DNA from: Orobanche coerulescens
Taxonomy: Eukaryota; Streptophyta; Magnoliopsida; Lamiales; Orobanchaceae
Length of the DNA stretch: 64,000 bases
Assembly (NCBI GenBank): GCA_033398695.1
Contig: CM065804.1
Location: forward strand, 49,507,501-49,571,500
Direction of reading: 5' to 3'
A model generated the notes under the pieces. It had not been told where the DNA came from. It saw nothing but the letters and a program-made list of their open reading frames with translations, and made no database searches. This document shows positions 12,188-22,895 of this stretch, piece after piece; within the stretch, counting starts at the first letter, position 1, and every line of letters starts with the position of its first letter. A program made the translations under genes and the position numbers.

Positions 12188-13265
12188 ATGTTGAGAGGTG
12201 GACGTGGACGTCGTCGCGGTCGCGGACGCGGACCAAGGAATTCCGAAAAAGAAGCTTTGCCTTCTAATCAGGCCAGTCACAGCTCAGGCGAGCCACAGAG
12301 ATCTATTAATAATGAACCAGAACCTGCTGTGCCCGAAATCCTTCGTCAGGTGGTGAACCAGATGACTCAGTTCACCCAAGTTGTGGACTGAATGCAGGTG
12401 GCGGTGGGATTACAGTAGGGAGATAGACAGCAAGGGATCCCAGACATGGGAAATCGAGGTGACCGATGGCTGCAAGAGGTGGCGAAGATGCAGCCACCCA
12501 AATTCGACGGCTTTTCTGAGACTCCCACATGGGATCATTGGTTGAAGGAATTGGAGAAAATCTTTGCCGGAATTAATTGCCCAGACGACCGGAGAGCCTC
12601 GATTGCTCAGTACTTTCTGATAGGGAAAGCATCCGAGTGGTGGGAAGCCATCCGGCCTGCAGATCATGATGCTAATTGGACAGAATTTAAATTAATGATG
12701 GAAGCTCAGTACTGCCCTCATCCTGTGAAGGAAGCCAAAGTTTGGAAATTTTTCTCCGCACAGCCATCAGACGAACTTGTATCCCAGACAATTAAAACGT
12801 TTAACCAGCAGCTAGCATTTGTTCGACATCTGGTCAGAACAGATGCAGAAATAATGATCCAGTTAGATATGAGGATGAAACCAGAAATCCAGGGGTACAT
12901 GTCCGGTTTTGAATGTACCACTCTCCGCCAATACCAGGATAAGGCGTTGGCATATGAGATCAAGGAAGCAGCAATGGAGAAGTTTGCAGAATCCAAGAAG
13001 CAGAAAGTCTCTGGCAGTTCTACAGAGAACAAGAGTAGTGGGCCCCACAAAGTCCAGTCATCCTTTCATTCGTTTAAGAAACCTCCGCACCCATCCAAGA
13101 GTGGAAAGAACTCTGGAGCAGTATCGGTCACGACAGATGTGACAAGGAGGTTCTTTAACTATGGTCGATCAGGACATTATCGACGAGATTGCTCATTTCC
13201 TACCGTGACTTGTTTTGACTGTGGTCGAGAAGGACATACATCACAGCTTTTAGAGCCCATACATC
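12188..13265 (+). pseudogene. Gag of gypsy element A
   Basis: Gag forms the retrotransposon's particle and binds its RNA. The frame opens at ATG 12188 (MLRGGRGRRRGRGRG, an Arg/Gly-rich start shared with element E) and is stopped at 12389 and 12418. It reopens at 12446 with the Retrotrans_gag core (PPKFDGFSETPTWDHWLKELEKIF, then SEWWEAIRP). Near 13148-13250 are two zinc-knuckle remnants. The first has lost its leading Cys (FNYGRSGHYRRDC). The second begins CFDCGREGH and then runs into a frameshift at about 13245. Confidence 0.85.
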
Positions 13266-13317
13266 ACAGCTAACCCAGAAAGAATCAAGTATTCAGCAGA
13301 CGCAACAGAGTGTTCAG

Positions 13318-13819
13318 ATGCCTCAGAATTTTGGCCGCAGACGCGGCAGAGGACAGTGGGACCAAAAGGGTACATCGAGTGCCGGATCTGTTCCCCCACA
13401 TCTGTATGAGATGAGGAGAACAGACGATCAGGATGCTGCTGTCGCATCAGGTACCATTCAGATCCTTTCCCAGCCAGTTAGCATTTTATTTGATACAGGA
13501 GCTACGCATTCATTTATATCCTTATCTTGTGTAAATCGTTTGAATATTTCTGGTTTTCATAATTGTGAACCTTATGTGATTGGTTTACCGAGTGGAGAGA
13601 GGATTGTTGGAAACTTAGAAACTAGAGATTTTCCTGTATCATTTGGAGGCAGAGAGTGGCTCTCAAATCTGATTGTGATAGAAATGCAAGGAAACGACCT
13701 GATACTCGGAGACGATTGGATTAATCGATATGGAGCTATTGTAAACTACCGAAGGAGGAATATCTCACTAATCGCTGACGATGGTTCCGAAATACTGTTT
13801 GAAGGATGGAAACCAGGAA
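13318..13819 (+). pseudogene. Aspartic protease of gypsy element A, truncated pol
   Basis: This RVP_2-type retropepsin matures the polyprotein. It has the intact active-site motif LFDTGATHSFIS (about 13489-13524) and the second conserved strand NDLILGDDWINRYGAIV. The frame is open, but at about 13819 (after EGWKPG) it runs into copia sequence on the opposite strand. No gypsy reverse transcriptase or integrase follows. Confidence 0.87.
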
Positions 13820-13821
13820 GC

Positions 13822-14669
13822 TTATCAGTTTTTTGATGCAAAAAAGTAGAGCAACCAAATACACGAAGATTTGAAAAATCAATGGATCGACCAGACCAAA
13901 CACATTCAGGATAGTTACCATTTAAAGGCACAGAAGGAGATCTATTGATTAGATAAACAGCAGTTAATAAAGCCTCACCCCAGAACCTTTTTGAAAGTCC
14001 AGACATAGTCGGCATTCTTCTGACCCTTTCAAGCAATGTTCTATTCATACGTTCAGCTACCCCATTCCGTTGAGGTGTGTAGGGGACAGTCTTATGTCGT
14101 TGAATACCACATTGAGCACAAATTTCATCAAGCAATTGGTTACATAATTCAAGACCATTGTCGGTCCTCAAGATTTTAATTTTCTTCCCAGCTTGATTTT
14201 CAATCAAAATTTTCTAATTTTTGAACTTTTCAAAAACATCAGATTTGTTCTTAAGAAGGAACACAAAGACCTTTCAGGAGTAATCATCAATCACAGATAG
14301 CAAATATCTATTACCACCGTGCGTGAGTTCACTAGATGGTCCCCACACATCAGCATGCAGATAATGCAAAGTGTCATAAGTAGTAGGAGATCTAGGGGAA
14401 TGGAGATTAGGAAACTTAATACGATGCTGTTTACCTACCACACAGGAGTCGTAAAACGGCACAGAGGACAATTTATCCTTCCCAAACACCCTTTGTTTTT
14501 GCAAAATTTCCAGACCCTTATCACTAACATGACCTAGAGGTTTATGCCATATATCTGTTGAGTCACCTTGGACAGCATTCACAAAAGAATCATATTTTGA
14601 AGTTTTCACATAGAGGTTATTCCGTTTTATTGCTTTGAAAACACATAAGTTTCCTTTAAAGATTTTCAT
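13822..14669 (-). pseudogene. Copia B integrase (gag_pre-integrs plus rve core), 3'-truncated
   Basis: Integrase inserts element cDNA into the genome. Read right to left: a GAG-pre-integrase zinc segment (IWHKPLGHVSDKGL..), the core start (LHADVWGP..GNRYLLSVIDDYS), a frameshift near 14210-14270, then ILRTDNGLELCNQ, TPQRNGVAERMNRTLLE and VFGCSTFLHQKTDKL. The Asp of DVWGP and of RTDNG and the Glu of the AERMNRT helix give the D,D,E triad. Similarity ends abruptly at about 13819. Confidence 0.9.
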
Positions 14670-14681
14670 AATCCCATTACC

Positions 14682-15642
14682 CTACTTACCTTCATACCCC
14701 TCATCATCAAGGGTACCACAAGAAACAAGGTTGTGACACAAATCAGGAACGTGCCTCACGTTCTTTAAAGTTAACAAATAACCGGAGTCACATTTTATCT
14801 TAATATCTCCTAAACCATGAACTTGACACTTTTTCTCATTAGCCATAGAGACAGACCAATTTGTCACTTCTCTATATTCAGAAAATAGCCTTTTGAAAGG
14901 CGACATATGGAACGTACAAGCGGAATCAACAAGCCATTCATTTTCACACAGAGTAAGAGTATGCACAGTATTAGCTTCTTCACAAATTTCAGACACCATG
15001 AAGACATCATCCACACGACCACTTTCAGCCACAAGGTTGGCATTATCATTTTGATGATTTTTCTTAGGTTTAGTGCACTCGAAAGCATAGTGACCAGATT
15101 CACCACAATTATAGCATTTACGGTTCTTAGGTCGAGACTTAGACCTACTTTTCCACTTGCCCTTTTTCTTATCAAAAACATTATTCTGATGGTTTTGGCT
15201 AGGGGAAGGTTTCTGTTTTTGAAACCGATTTTGAGGCCTTCCCCTCACAAAGTAAACCTCACCAAGAGATTTGTTTCCCTTATTGGTTTTTAAATCCAAC
15301 TCCTTACTTTTTAAACCATTTATTACAGTAGCATATTTAACATCACTATAAGAATCAGGGATGGCACTTAAAAGAACAATAGGGGAGTATTCGTCAATGT
15401 TTTTATCACCAGTCTGTTTGATATCCTGGATCAGTTTTGTTAAAGTATCCAGGTTATCATTTATATCTTTTGAAATATCAAGTTTATACCAGAAAAATTT
15501 CTCAAGCAAAAATAATTTGTTAGGCAAGGAAGTTTCAGTGTAAGTCTCTTCCAATTTATCCCATAAAGCCTTAGCAGTACCATGTTTACCAATTTTCCGT
15601 GTCACATAATAAGACAGATTTAAGATTATTGATGAATACGCA
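14682..15642 (-). pseudogene. Copia B gag C-terminal part, zinc knuckle and protease
   Basis: The open frame begins at the Pack-CACTA insertion (15642). It gives the UBN2-type gag (KIGKHGTAKALWDKLEETY.., LPNKLFLLEKFF), one perfect CCHC knuckle (CYNCGESGHYAFEC, about 15080-15121) and a copia protease start (WLVDSACTFHMSPFKRLF). In the family the active site reads D-S/T-G, whereas here it is DSAC. The frame stops near 14682. Confidence 0.9.
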
Positions 15643-16200
15643 CACTACTACAAAAATAAGCAAAGAGACCCGTCCAAGTAAGCCTAAGAGACCGCCTCTG
15701 GACGGGTCTCTATCTCAGCGGTCTCTTTGATAAAGAGACCGCCTCATGGGAGGGGGTCTGTTTTTGAGATATAAGAGACCTGATATCTAAGAAATCAGTG
15801 TCCATATGCAAGTGAGAGGAAACTAATTTAAAAGGGTAAGAGACATTATCTAAGATATGAGGTCTCTTTGATTTTTAATATTTTTTTTGTCTAGCCTAAG
15901 AGAGCTCATTTTACACCTACCGGGTCTCTTTAATTTTTTTAATATTTTTTTGTCTAACCTAAGAGAGCCCATTTTACACCTAACGGGTCTCTTTGATTTT
16001 TTTAATATTTTTTTTGTCTAACCTAAGAGAGCCCATTTTACACCTAACGGGTCTCTTTGATTTTTTTAATATTTTTAGTTTAAAACCTGAGACGCCGGTT
16101 TTTATACATAACGGGTCTCTTTGATTGTTTAAATATTTTTTTTGTATAACCTAAGAGACCCGATTTCAAGTTTAACAGGTCTCTTATCATATTTTTTTTT
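15643..16200. repeat. Left TIR and subterminal repeats of the Pack-CACTA
   Basis: TIR CACTACTACAAAAA is followed by repeated AAGAGACCCG / GGGTCTCTT motifs. From 15840 there are four or five tandem units of about 75 bp (CCTAAGAGAGCCCATTTTAC.., then CGGGTCTCTTTGATTTTT). Confidence 0.9.
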
Positions 16201-16577
16201 AAAAAAACATAAAAATCCTGCTCGTACCCAAAAATATATCAATCACAAAAGTTCAATGAACAAATTGTCACCATCGTAACGAACAGCACTCATATCTTGC
16301 ATCAATGAAGTTCGACAAGTTTAAATGACTAGATAACAATAAAGCTAATGATCAATGAAGAGCTTTACAAATTAAAGACAATGACTAGAATAAGAGTACA
16401 GAACTAACAATTGGCGAGTCATGATGCACGAGCTTGTGCTTAAGCAAATTACTCAAAAGTTTATAGGTGCCGCCATGCTCGTATACGTCAACACAGAACA
16501 AAGCTTAATCGGAATAAGCTATGTGTTAATCATATGTGCGTAAATTTTTTTGAAAAAATCAATAAAAGAAAGCTCAC

Positions 16578-16817
16578 TTCGTAGACGCAATTTGAGCTAT
16601 CAACTCCTTTGGTACAATTTCATGCCGACAACATCAATTAAACGGGAAATAACAATTATAACCTAAAGCAGAGGTAATAAAAATTATTAAACAGAGAAGA
16701 AAGGAATTTGTAAGATTGAAGTAAAACAAACATTTCGCGTGCCCAATTCGGCAAAGCGATAAGAACCCTAAACTCCTCTTTGGATAGATCTCTCAGAGCA
16801 TTCACATCCAACTTCAT
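16578..16817 (-). pseudogene. RIO2: Captured fragment of RIO2 protein kinase (N-terminal exons)
   Basis: On the minus strand, ATG at 16817 starts MKLDVNALRDLSKEEFRVL, followed after a one-base frame slip by ELGTRN. A GT donor follows at 16731. A second exon, 16624-16578, continues HEIVPKELIAQIAST and ends at a donor GTGAGC. Known RIO2 proteins begin MKLDV..L..LS.DDFRVLTAVE.G.RNHEIVP.ELI, so the match is collinear across the intron. RIO2 is an atypical kinase needed for 40S ribosome maturation. Only about the first 45 residues are present, without the kinase domain, so this is a transduplicated fragment. The acceptor of exon 2 reads GG, not AG, and is probably mutated. Confidence 0.72.
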
Positions 16818-17161
16818 CTTTTCCTTCCAATTTCACTTCCTCCTGGTTCGCCGATGTCGCTGCTTTCTTATTTGTTATGGCCAGCGCGTGGGCTCGGGTT
16901 ATGGCTTTGTAAGAAGGGTTAAAACCTAAAAATTACTGTATAAAAGAAAGATAAACCTGAAATCTGAAATTTAACCCTAAGAACCGAAGTTAATTATAAA
17001 TCATAAAAACTAAAGTTTTATGTGATGTATTTAATTTATCTTATTTATTGTGTAAAGTGAAATTAATTGTAAAAAATAAGGTGTTTTGACTTAATAATCC
17101 ATTTTCCATTGCAGATATAATTATTCGTCATTATCCACGTAATAAAAATCATACTAATTCA

Positions 17162-17981
17162 GTACAATGAGAGGCAATACTTTTCACTAGCCACGGCAAG
17201 AACGGAGTAAGTTATGGTATTTGGGCACAAGCCCATGCCTTTCATTTCAAATAAAGTTTTCGTCGCCTTTTGCAGTTGATCCGCATCACCTGCAGGGCAA
17301 TGAGAATATATAGTTTCTCAAACTCCATCATACGGTATCACGTAGATAAGGAAAATAAAATTTAAAATCAGATGCCGACACAATATTAGCTTTTGTACTC
17401 GGATATTTGTATTATACTTTTGGATCTGAGTCAAACGGTAAAAAAACAAAAGCAAATTTTAGCTTTCATATTTGATACAACCCTCCGTTCCACACAAGGA
17501 CTCCACTTTGGACAAGGTACAGATTTGTTATTTTAGTCATGTGAGTGAATGTACAAGTCTTTACAAACCATATATTCTTAATTATATTTTGAATGTTTTT
17601 GGTCCAGTGAATTATCATTTTAATGCAAGGAACATATAACATTAACCTGAAGGATATTATCAAAATTCCAATTACATACTAACAATAATAAATTTAAAAA
17701 CATGAATCTTTATCTGGAACCGAGGGCGTATTCTAACCAAAATTCCATGAAGTTGAGAATCTAAACGAGCAAGGGTGCCTCATGGCAGTCCATGAATTCC
17801 GAAAAATAGATGCAAAAACTAAAGTTACGTTTACAGTTTTGTAAATGTGTTCCGCTATGCAGGTCAAGGGAATTAACTTACACAAAGCAGTTATCAAGGC
17901 ATTCATCATCGGAATGGTTGGCTTCAGATTCAAGTTCTTGATGTCTCCATACAGACCAAGTGCCTTTTGCCAGCGTCCAGC
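17162..17981 (-). pseudogene. MRL1: Captured fragment of an MRL1-like pentatricopeptide-repeat gene (two exons)
   Basis: Exon 17981-17882 (minus) reads AGRWQKALGLYGDIKNLNLK then MNALITAL. It has an acceptor ATTCAG and a donor GTAAGT. Exon 17289-17162 follows an acceptor CTGCAG and continues in phase as C-DADQLQKATKTLFEMKGMGL, then CPNTITYSVLAVASEK. These are consecutive PPR motifs. Their order (NALITALC, then an acidic DQLQKA, then EMK..GL.PNTITYS.L..ASE) resembles the C-terminal PPR array of MRL1, a chloroplast protein that stabilises rbcL mRNA. Both splice junctions are usable. The fragment stops at TGA soon after ASEK. Assignment to PPR is firm; MRL1 is my best recollection of the family. 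Confidence 0.68.
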
Positions 17982-18508
17982 CTGAATACATTTAGCAAAT
18001 AGCTATGATGCCATTCAAGCATTGCCGGTACACAGGTGTGAACTAGTAAAACAATGGCCAAAACAAGGGAAAGCAATCATTCTCCTTTGCATGATCTACT
18101 ATATATATTATATATATATATAATAAAAGACTTCTCTTAGGCCTCATAATAGAAAAGACAAGATGATACCATAAATCAAATTCTTTGTCATCTCAAATTG
18201 TTAAAATAGATTGACTTAGCATTGCCTACACTAGAACAACTTCCATCTAAATGATGTTATGTGAAGGAAAGAATAGGCTAGAAACTAAAGAATAAATGAA
18301 AACATAAAACTATATATACCCGGTATAAGGTGCATAAAGTATAAGAAAAATCTACAAATTACTTGTAAAGTTCCTTGCACACGGGCCGAATTTCGGTTTT
18401 CACATTCATAAGGTCCAAGAATCGATCATTACAATCCTATTCGGGTCTTTTGCATTTACACTAGTAGTAAGCAGAGATCCAGTTAGTATACCGAACAAGC
18501 AAAACTAC

Positions 18509-18616
18509 CTCTTTCAGGTCTTTTTCATTTTCTCTATAAAGCTCTGGAACTGTTCTCTTGATTTCTGCATGATCTTGAGGATTTGTGTGCATAAATGCCA
18601 GATTTTCAAGTTCAGA
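18509..18616 (-). pseudogene. Captured single exon, RelA/SpoT homologue (RSH)-like
   Basis: A 108-bp exon on the minus strand has a perfect acceptor (TTGTTGCAG) and donor (GAG|GTAGTT). It is fully open and encodes SELENLAFMHTNPQDHAEIK then RTVPELYRENEKDLKE. SELENL-F..T...D.A..KR.V.ELY.EHEK.L.E is the pattern I associate with the segment between the hydrolase and synthetase domains of plant RSH1-type (p)ppGpp enzymes. The clean splice borders show it was captured as genomic DNA and not from mRNA. The family assignment is moderate; the exon itself is convincing. Confidence 0.5.
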
Positions 18617-18948
18617 CTGCAACAAGAAAATTCAAAATAAGCAGAAAGTTCCACATATACGAAGATTCGTTTAAATCAACATGGTAAATCAACATATATT
18701 AACATTAATATTATTTTATCATGTCAATTTGAAAATATGATGTAAAATACACAAATTTTACTTTAAATGTTGCACTTTGACTGAGACGGAGGGGTAGTAA
18801 AGTTAGACTACTTTTCTAACAACAAAAAAAAAACCAACATTATGGACCATATCAAGTAAACTGAAGAAACAAATCAATTAATCAAGTAAAGTGAAGAAAC
18901 AAATCAATTAATCAAGTGTCTGATGTATGCTTCCACTTGGGCAGCATC

Positions 18949-19720
18949 TTACAAGAAACAAGATAGTTGTTCCTTCTTCCTTGAACCTCCTTTGCCATGC
19001 GAATCATTCCATTGTTTCAACTCTGATGTTGCCGACCCTTCAGCTGCGAAGCTAGCAGCAACCTGTGGCATGTGGACAAAGTATCTTTAGACAACGCGCA
19101 CACGCTTTACCAACTTTAAGATAGTAAAGTGCATGACGGAACATGCTCATCTTGCTACAAGATGGTTCATAACTCGACTTACTGAATTTACGAATAAGAT
19201 TTTAATGTGGTCTTGACAGAGAAGATGTGTATATTTGCATTATCGAGAAAAGAAAAAGAACAAGCTTTTTTACTGCATTTTTGCTTCCTCAAAATCTTCC
19301 GTATTCAACGGTCCGATAGTGATTACCCTTTCTTTCTTATCTTTCTTATCTGAATTGTCTCCGACCTCAGTAATATGCTTCTTTTCCTAGTTTAAACAAC
19401 ATGTAAAAGGAACAAGTCAGAATAATATAAACAAATATACGTAAACTAGCTAGTTATTATGAGTATAGTGTTTACTCTACCTTTAGCCTCTTCTCGTATT
19501 AACTCAACCTGGCCGATAAGCAGCAGTTATGTACAAGTTCTACTTGCCGATTTTTTTTGTTAAAAAACAATGTAAAGCAATCAATTCTAATTAAAACCAA
19601 AAGCAGTATAAACAAACCTTGAAATCACTTCCACTGTATCCTTTCGTCATTGTCGCAAGCTCCATAAATTTTGATCGTTCATCAACTTTCTCTTTGGACA
19701 ACAGCGTCCTTAAGATCTTT
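18949..19720 (-). pseudogene. Captured 3' half of a plant AAA-type ATPase gene (four exons)
   Basis: Read right to left: exon a (about 19720-19619) EKILRTLLSKEKVDERSKF then ELATMTKGYSGSDFK, with donor GTTTGT. Exon b (about 19543-19483) NLYITAAYRP then, after a small deletion, ELIREEAK. Exon c (about 19391-19270) is a charged stretch ending LNTEDFEEAKMQ. Exon d (19062-18949) VAASFAAEGSATSELKQWND then GKGGSRKKEQLSCFL and stop. The order matches the second half of the AAA module and the conserved C-terminus of spastin/katanin-like plant ATPases of the ATAD1-like group (GYSGSDLKNLC.TAAYRP.REL and GGSRKK.QL.YFL). Walker A and B are absent. The deletion in exon b makes it a pseudogene. Confidence 0.75.
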
Positions 19721-20068
19721 TCTGTATATTAATACTAAAATCAACATGGTAAATCATTCTATAGACCTCGGCAACAAAGGTTGAAAATTCGTTTAACCTT
19801 TAATGGTAGTTGAACGATTCAAAATGATTCAACTTTTAATGATTCAAAATTCGTTCAATCGGAATGATTCAAGATGGGGGCTGCAGGCTGCTCAAAAAAT
19901 ATGAGAACTATAGCCTATGTCACATTCAATCAAAAAATATGAGAACAAATAGGACGAGAATTGTTATCTTGTTAACTCATTCAATCACATAAATTCTTTC
20001 AGTCAGATTATAATGAAGAAACTGAAGCAAATATGAAAATAGGGAAACAAAAAAAAAAAAAAACATAC

Positions 20069-20376
20069 CGGGACGGCGAAGCTCCAGAAGATGGCGGCAG
20101 CAAAGCTCCAGAAGATGGCGGTCGCGGCGAAACTCAGGCGAAGATGGAAAAGCCGAAGAAGGGGAGAAAGAAGGTGGGAGATCGGGTAGAAAGAAGGAGC
20201 AAGATGGAGATGCCTCGAACGGGTCCTCTCTGTATACGCTTCATCAAATGGGTCGAGAACCCGGCGATATTGTTGCGGAGGCGCTCCAAGGGGATAATAG
20301 CGACCTCTTGCAGAAGAAGGGTTTTCTTTCTGTCGCTTAAAGGAAGAAGACCGCGGCGATATCGTGTATTTGGCAA
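20069..20376 (-). other. Possible 5' exon of a chimeric Pack-CACTA transcript
   Basis: A CpG-rich stretch, unlike the surrounding AT-rich DNA, lies at the upstream end of the captured fragments. It holds an 80-codon minus-strand frame ([20 protein letters not shown]..) and a good donor (CCCG|GTATGT) at 20068. I do not recognise the protein. It could be a captured first exon or promoter-proximal region that would drive the minus-strand fragments downstream. Confidence 0.3.
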
Positions 20377-20399
20377 GTGTTAGCCCTAATATGAAGAAG

Positions 20400-20675
20400 A
20401 AAAGAAGAGACCGGTTGGGTTAAACAACAGGTCTCTTAAGTTTTTACACTTTAGAGACCCGTCAACAAAAGCAACAGGTCTCTTATTTCTTACACATTAG
20501 AGACCCGTCAATAAAAACAACGGGTCTCTTAAGTCTCTCACAAAAAAATGACGGGCCCATTTGACATATAAGAGACCTGTTGTTTATAGTATCAGGTCTC
20601 TTATATTAAAGAGACCCGTTATCTTTATCAACGAGTCTTTTAGTCTGGATCTCTTTGCTTGTTTTTGTAGTAGTG
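20400..20675. repeat. Right subterminal repeats and TIR of the Pack-CACTA
   Basis: Repeats of AGAGACCCG / CGGGTCTCTT occur at short intervals and end in GTTTTTGTAGTAGTG at 20675, mirroring the left end. Confidence 0.92.
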
Positions 20676-20848
20676 GCAAACTCATCAGCTTCGGCCTTTT
20701 TATCGGCAACAGTATTTTCAGAAAAGGTTTGATCAATAGATTTGAAAACCTTTTGTTGAATTAAGATGCCTTTCATCTTTTGTTGCAAGATTTGAAAATC
20801 ACCCTTACTGTCGAAAGGTAAGACGTTAAAAGTCGAGTAAGAACCCAT
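20676..20848 (-). pseudogene. Copia B gag N-terminus
   Basis: ATG at 20848 (minus) starts MGSYSTFNVLPF then DSKGDFQILQQKMKGILIQQ, a UBN2-type copia gag N-terminus. The frame ends at the Pack-CACTA target site and resumes at 15642. The MGS..-plus-W-less start, about 490 bases downstream of the primer site, supports this as the element's own start codon. Confidence 0.85.
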
Positions 20849-21319
20849 TTTAATACGATATATGATAATCACAAAGAAACCCGAAAATCACAAAGATCAA
20901 GAAAAGGAGTACACAGCTGATGAGACTCAAATTCAGGGACTCGATTTGAATTTTGATATAAAACTCGTTTAAATTAAAACCGAGATCCGCAAGCTCTTGA
21001 CAAAGATACGAGGGACAATTTCGGTCTTGGCAGCGCAAGATTAGTGTTGTTTTGGATTTTAAGATTTTAATTTGTTTGAGTTTTAATTAATAAGGAAACA
21101 AGAGTCACCCGAAAAATGAACCCAACCAGTTAACACAAAAAACAGTCCGCGGCAAGCGAAACGGCAAGCAACAATAAACAGTTCAAAGATAACTAATATG
21201 ACAATAGAACTCAAGCTAGCAACGATAATTAAAGATGAGGTTCAAGCCGATATACCTGAGCGGAAACCCGGATGGGTTATTCCATATCACCACGAAGCCA
21301 AAGGACCTGAAACCCGACA

Positions 21320-21337
21320 AACCGGGCTCCGATACCA
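21320..21337 (-). other. Primer-binding site of copia B
   Basis: On the minus strand, TGGTATCGGAGCCCGG starts one base inside the LTR end. It is a Met-tRNA-type primer site with one change from TGGTATCAGAGC. Confidence 0.75.
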
Positions 21338-21338
21338 C

Positions 21339-22197
21339 TGTTGGGTAACGGGTAGGATACTCCAAAAATTAAACAGGATCGATTATACAACGGATTACAG
21401 AATATAACTATTACAAGATATATTCTTACGGGATAGGGTTTAAGGATTACAGGCCATATATTTATTATAATATATATAACGAATATATAATATATTATAA
21501 TAAGACAATATATATATATAACGAATATATATATATATTAAAGAAAAAGATAAGGATCGAAAGAACCCCCTTTAGGAACGTGATGAGTAGGCTCAGATCT
21601 TCCAAAACACCCTTAGCAATTGACACCAATACAGACTTAATCCACAGAGGAAACGTCCGAACCACAGTCGGCCGGAATAGTGACCGAAGAACACATAGTC
21701 GGCCGGCAACCGGACCTGATAGCACCTCCACACAAACCCAGAAACCCCAGAAATCTTTCCCCGGTCTCACTCACAGATATCACAACAAAGATATCACAAG
21801 ATTTCACTCGGATTCTCAAGATGCAACTCGGTATTCAAACCTTTTTGGTGTATCTCACCCAGCTCCCCGGTCGAGCTTTATATACACACCAGGCTGGACC
21901 AAGAAATCCCGAAGATCCATCGCAATAAAGGTTCAACAGGGGAAATAAAGTAAGAAGGTCGGGATCGGGATATCGAGAGGGAAATAAAAAGGAAACGAGA
22001 AGGGGTAGGGCTAGGGTTAGGGTATTAATAGGGATTGGTGGACGGTCCAAATTAAAGATGTTTTAATACATCTGATCGGATGATCCCTATTAAAGAGGGC
22101 TACCACGGGGCCGGGCCGGCTCAAGTGGTATGGGCCATATTTTTTAGGAGATACATATTTGGGCCTGGTTGGGCAAAAATTATAACAAATACTTCCA
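21339..22197 (-). repeat. 5' LTR of copia B
   Basis: The 859-bp LTR starts (minus) TGGAAGTATTTGTTATAATT and ends CCCAACA beside the primer site. The TG..CA borders are clear. A minus-strand TATA box (GTATATAAAGC) lies near 21883-21892. A TA-rich run lies at 21460-21545. The partner LTR is not in the window. Confidence 0.8.
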
Positions 22198-22895
22198 CCT
22201 TACTATATTGCCTCTCCTGTTAGATTCCTCTTATATCAACTAGCCTTTTTTGACATAAATGCCACTTCTCGCATATTTACTGACATGTCTTTCACTTCCT
22301 GATAAGACTCCTCTTTCCTTCTTCTAGTAAAGTCTATTGAGATAGAGTCCTCTTCTCTTCTAGTTGTCTACTGAGGATTTTCTTCTAACGACAACTTTTA
22401 CAGCTGAAATCCAGAAAATTTTAATCCTATATAATATTCATCAGCATAATCTAGAAATACGTTTAAAAAATTACAGTTTATAATCCCATTCAATTAAAAG
22501 ACTGAAAAATACGTTTTCAAATATTGTGTCCCACAGCTGGTAGTCGGTTACCTAACTTAGGCTGTCGCAAGAAAGAGACTTGCTACAAGACAAATGAGTC
22601 TCATCCCCCGCTATACACTCTAAGAACTCGTACGCACGTTTACTTAAGTTGTTGAAGAAGAAGAACACGAGAAAAATGTCCAATAGTAATCAACAAATTT
22701 CAAATCAACCAAATTCTTTCCATAGGTTCGGGTAGACAACCAATATGGAGGCAGCTTCAGTTTATGCTTCCATCAGCATGTCATTTTTACATTGACTAAT
22801 AACTGCAGATTCAGGTAAAAGATACTTACAGTTATAGGAGTTTACCATGGAAGCCCAGAACAATGCAGGTAATAGCAAAAATCCAAAGTGGGATA
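22198..22895. other. Unassigned spacer
   Basis: AT-rich DNA between the copia B LTR and the hAT-like TIR. No open frame with a recognisable domain, no RNA gene and no repeat border is seen. It may be the target DNA into which B and the hAT-like element inserted. Confidence 0.4.

Larger units (their letters stand above)
10149..13819 (+). mobile_element. Ty3/gypsy element A, fragment (LTR, PBS, gag, protease)
   Basis: An LTR end (GGGGGTGTTACA, to 11951), a Met-tRNA-type primer site, gag with zinc knuckles and an aspartic protease occur in order on the plus strand. Coding similarity stops at about 13819, where minus-strand copia sequence begins. The left end is interrupted by the CACTA element. 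Protein and LTR style match the chromovirus E at 46547-55374 (shared LTR end, PBS and gag N-terminus), but this is a separate family. Confidence 0.85.
15643..20675. mobile_element. Pack-CACTA: non-autonomous CACTA element carrying four host-gene fragments
   Basis: Termini are perfect CACTA inverted repeats: CACTACTACAAAAATAAGC at 15643 and its mirror ending at 20675 (..GTTTTTGTAGTAGTG). They are flanked by a 3-bp target duplication GCA (15640-15642 and 20676-20678). Subterminal AAGAGACCCG / CGGGTCTCTT repeats fill both ends. No transposase is present. The interior carries minus-strand exon fragments of RIO2, an MRL1-like PPR gene, an RSH-type gene and an AAA-ATPase. Removing 5033 bp plus one GCA restores the copia gag frame (..KKAEADEFA | then ILNLSYYVTRKIGK). 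Confidence 0.95.
13819..22197 (-). mobile_element. Ty1/copia element B, minus strand, truncated, split by a Pack-CACTA
   Basis: Reading leftward: LTR (22197-21339), primer site, gag N-terminus (from 20848), the nested CACTA insertion (15643-20675), the rest of gag, zinc knuckle, protease, and integrase ending at about 13819. Reverse transcriptase, RNase H and the other LTR are missing, so the element was cut in the integrase domain at the junction with gypsy A. Confidence 0.9.

Noticed and set aside
16578..19720. Host genes RIO2, RSH, PPR and AAA-ATPase as resident loci
   Set aside because: Each is only a small internal or terminal fragment, all four lie in 3 kb between CACTA termini, and lesions are present.
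22005..22025. Telomere-like GGGCTAGGGTTAGGGT
   Set aside because: Only about two units within an LTR, not an interstitial telomere array.
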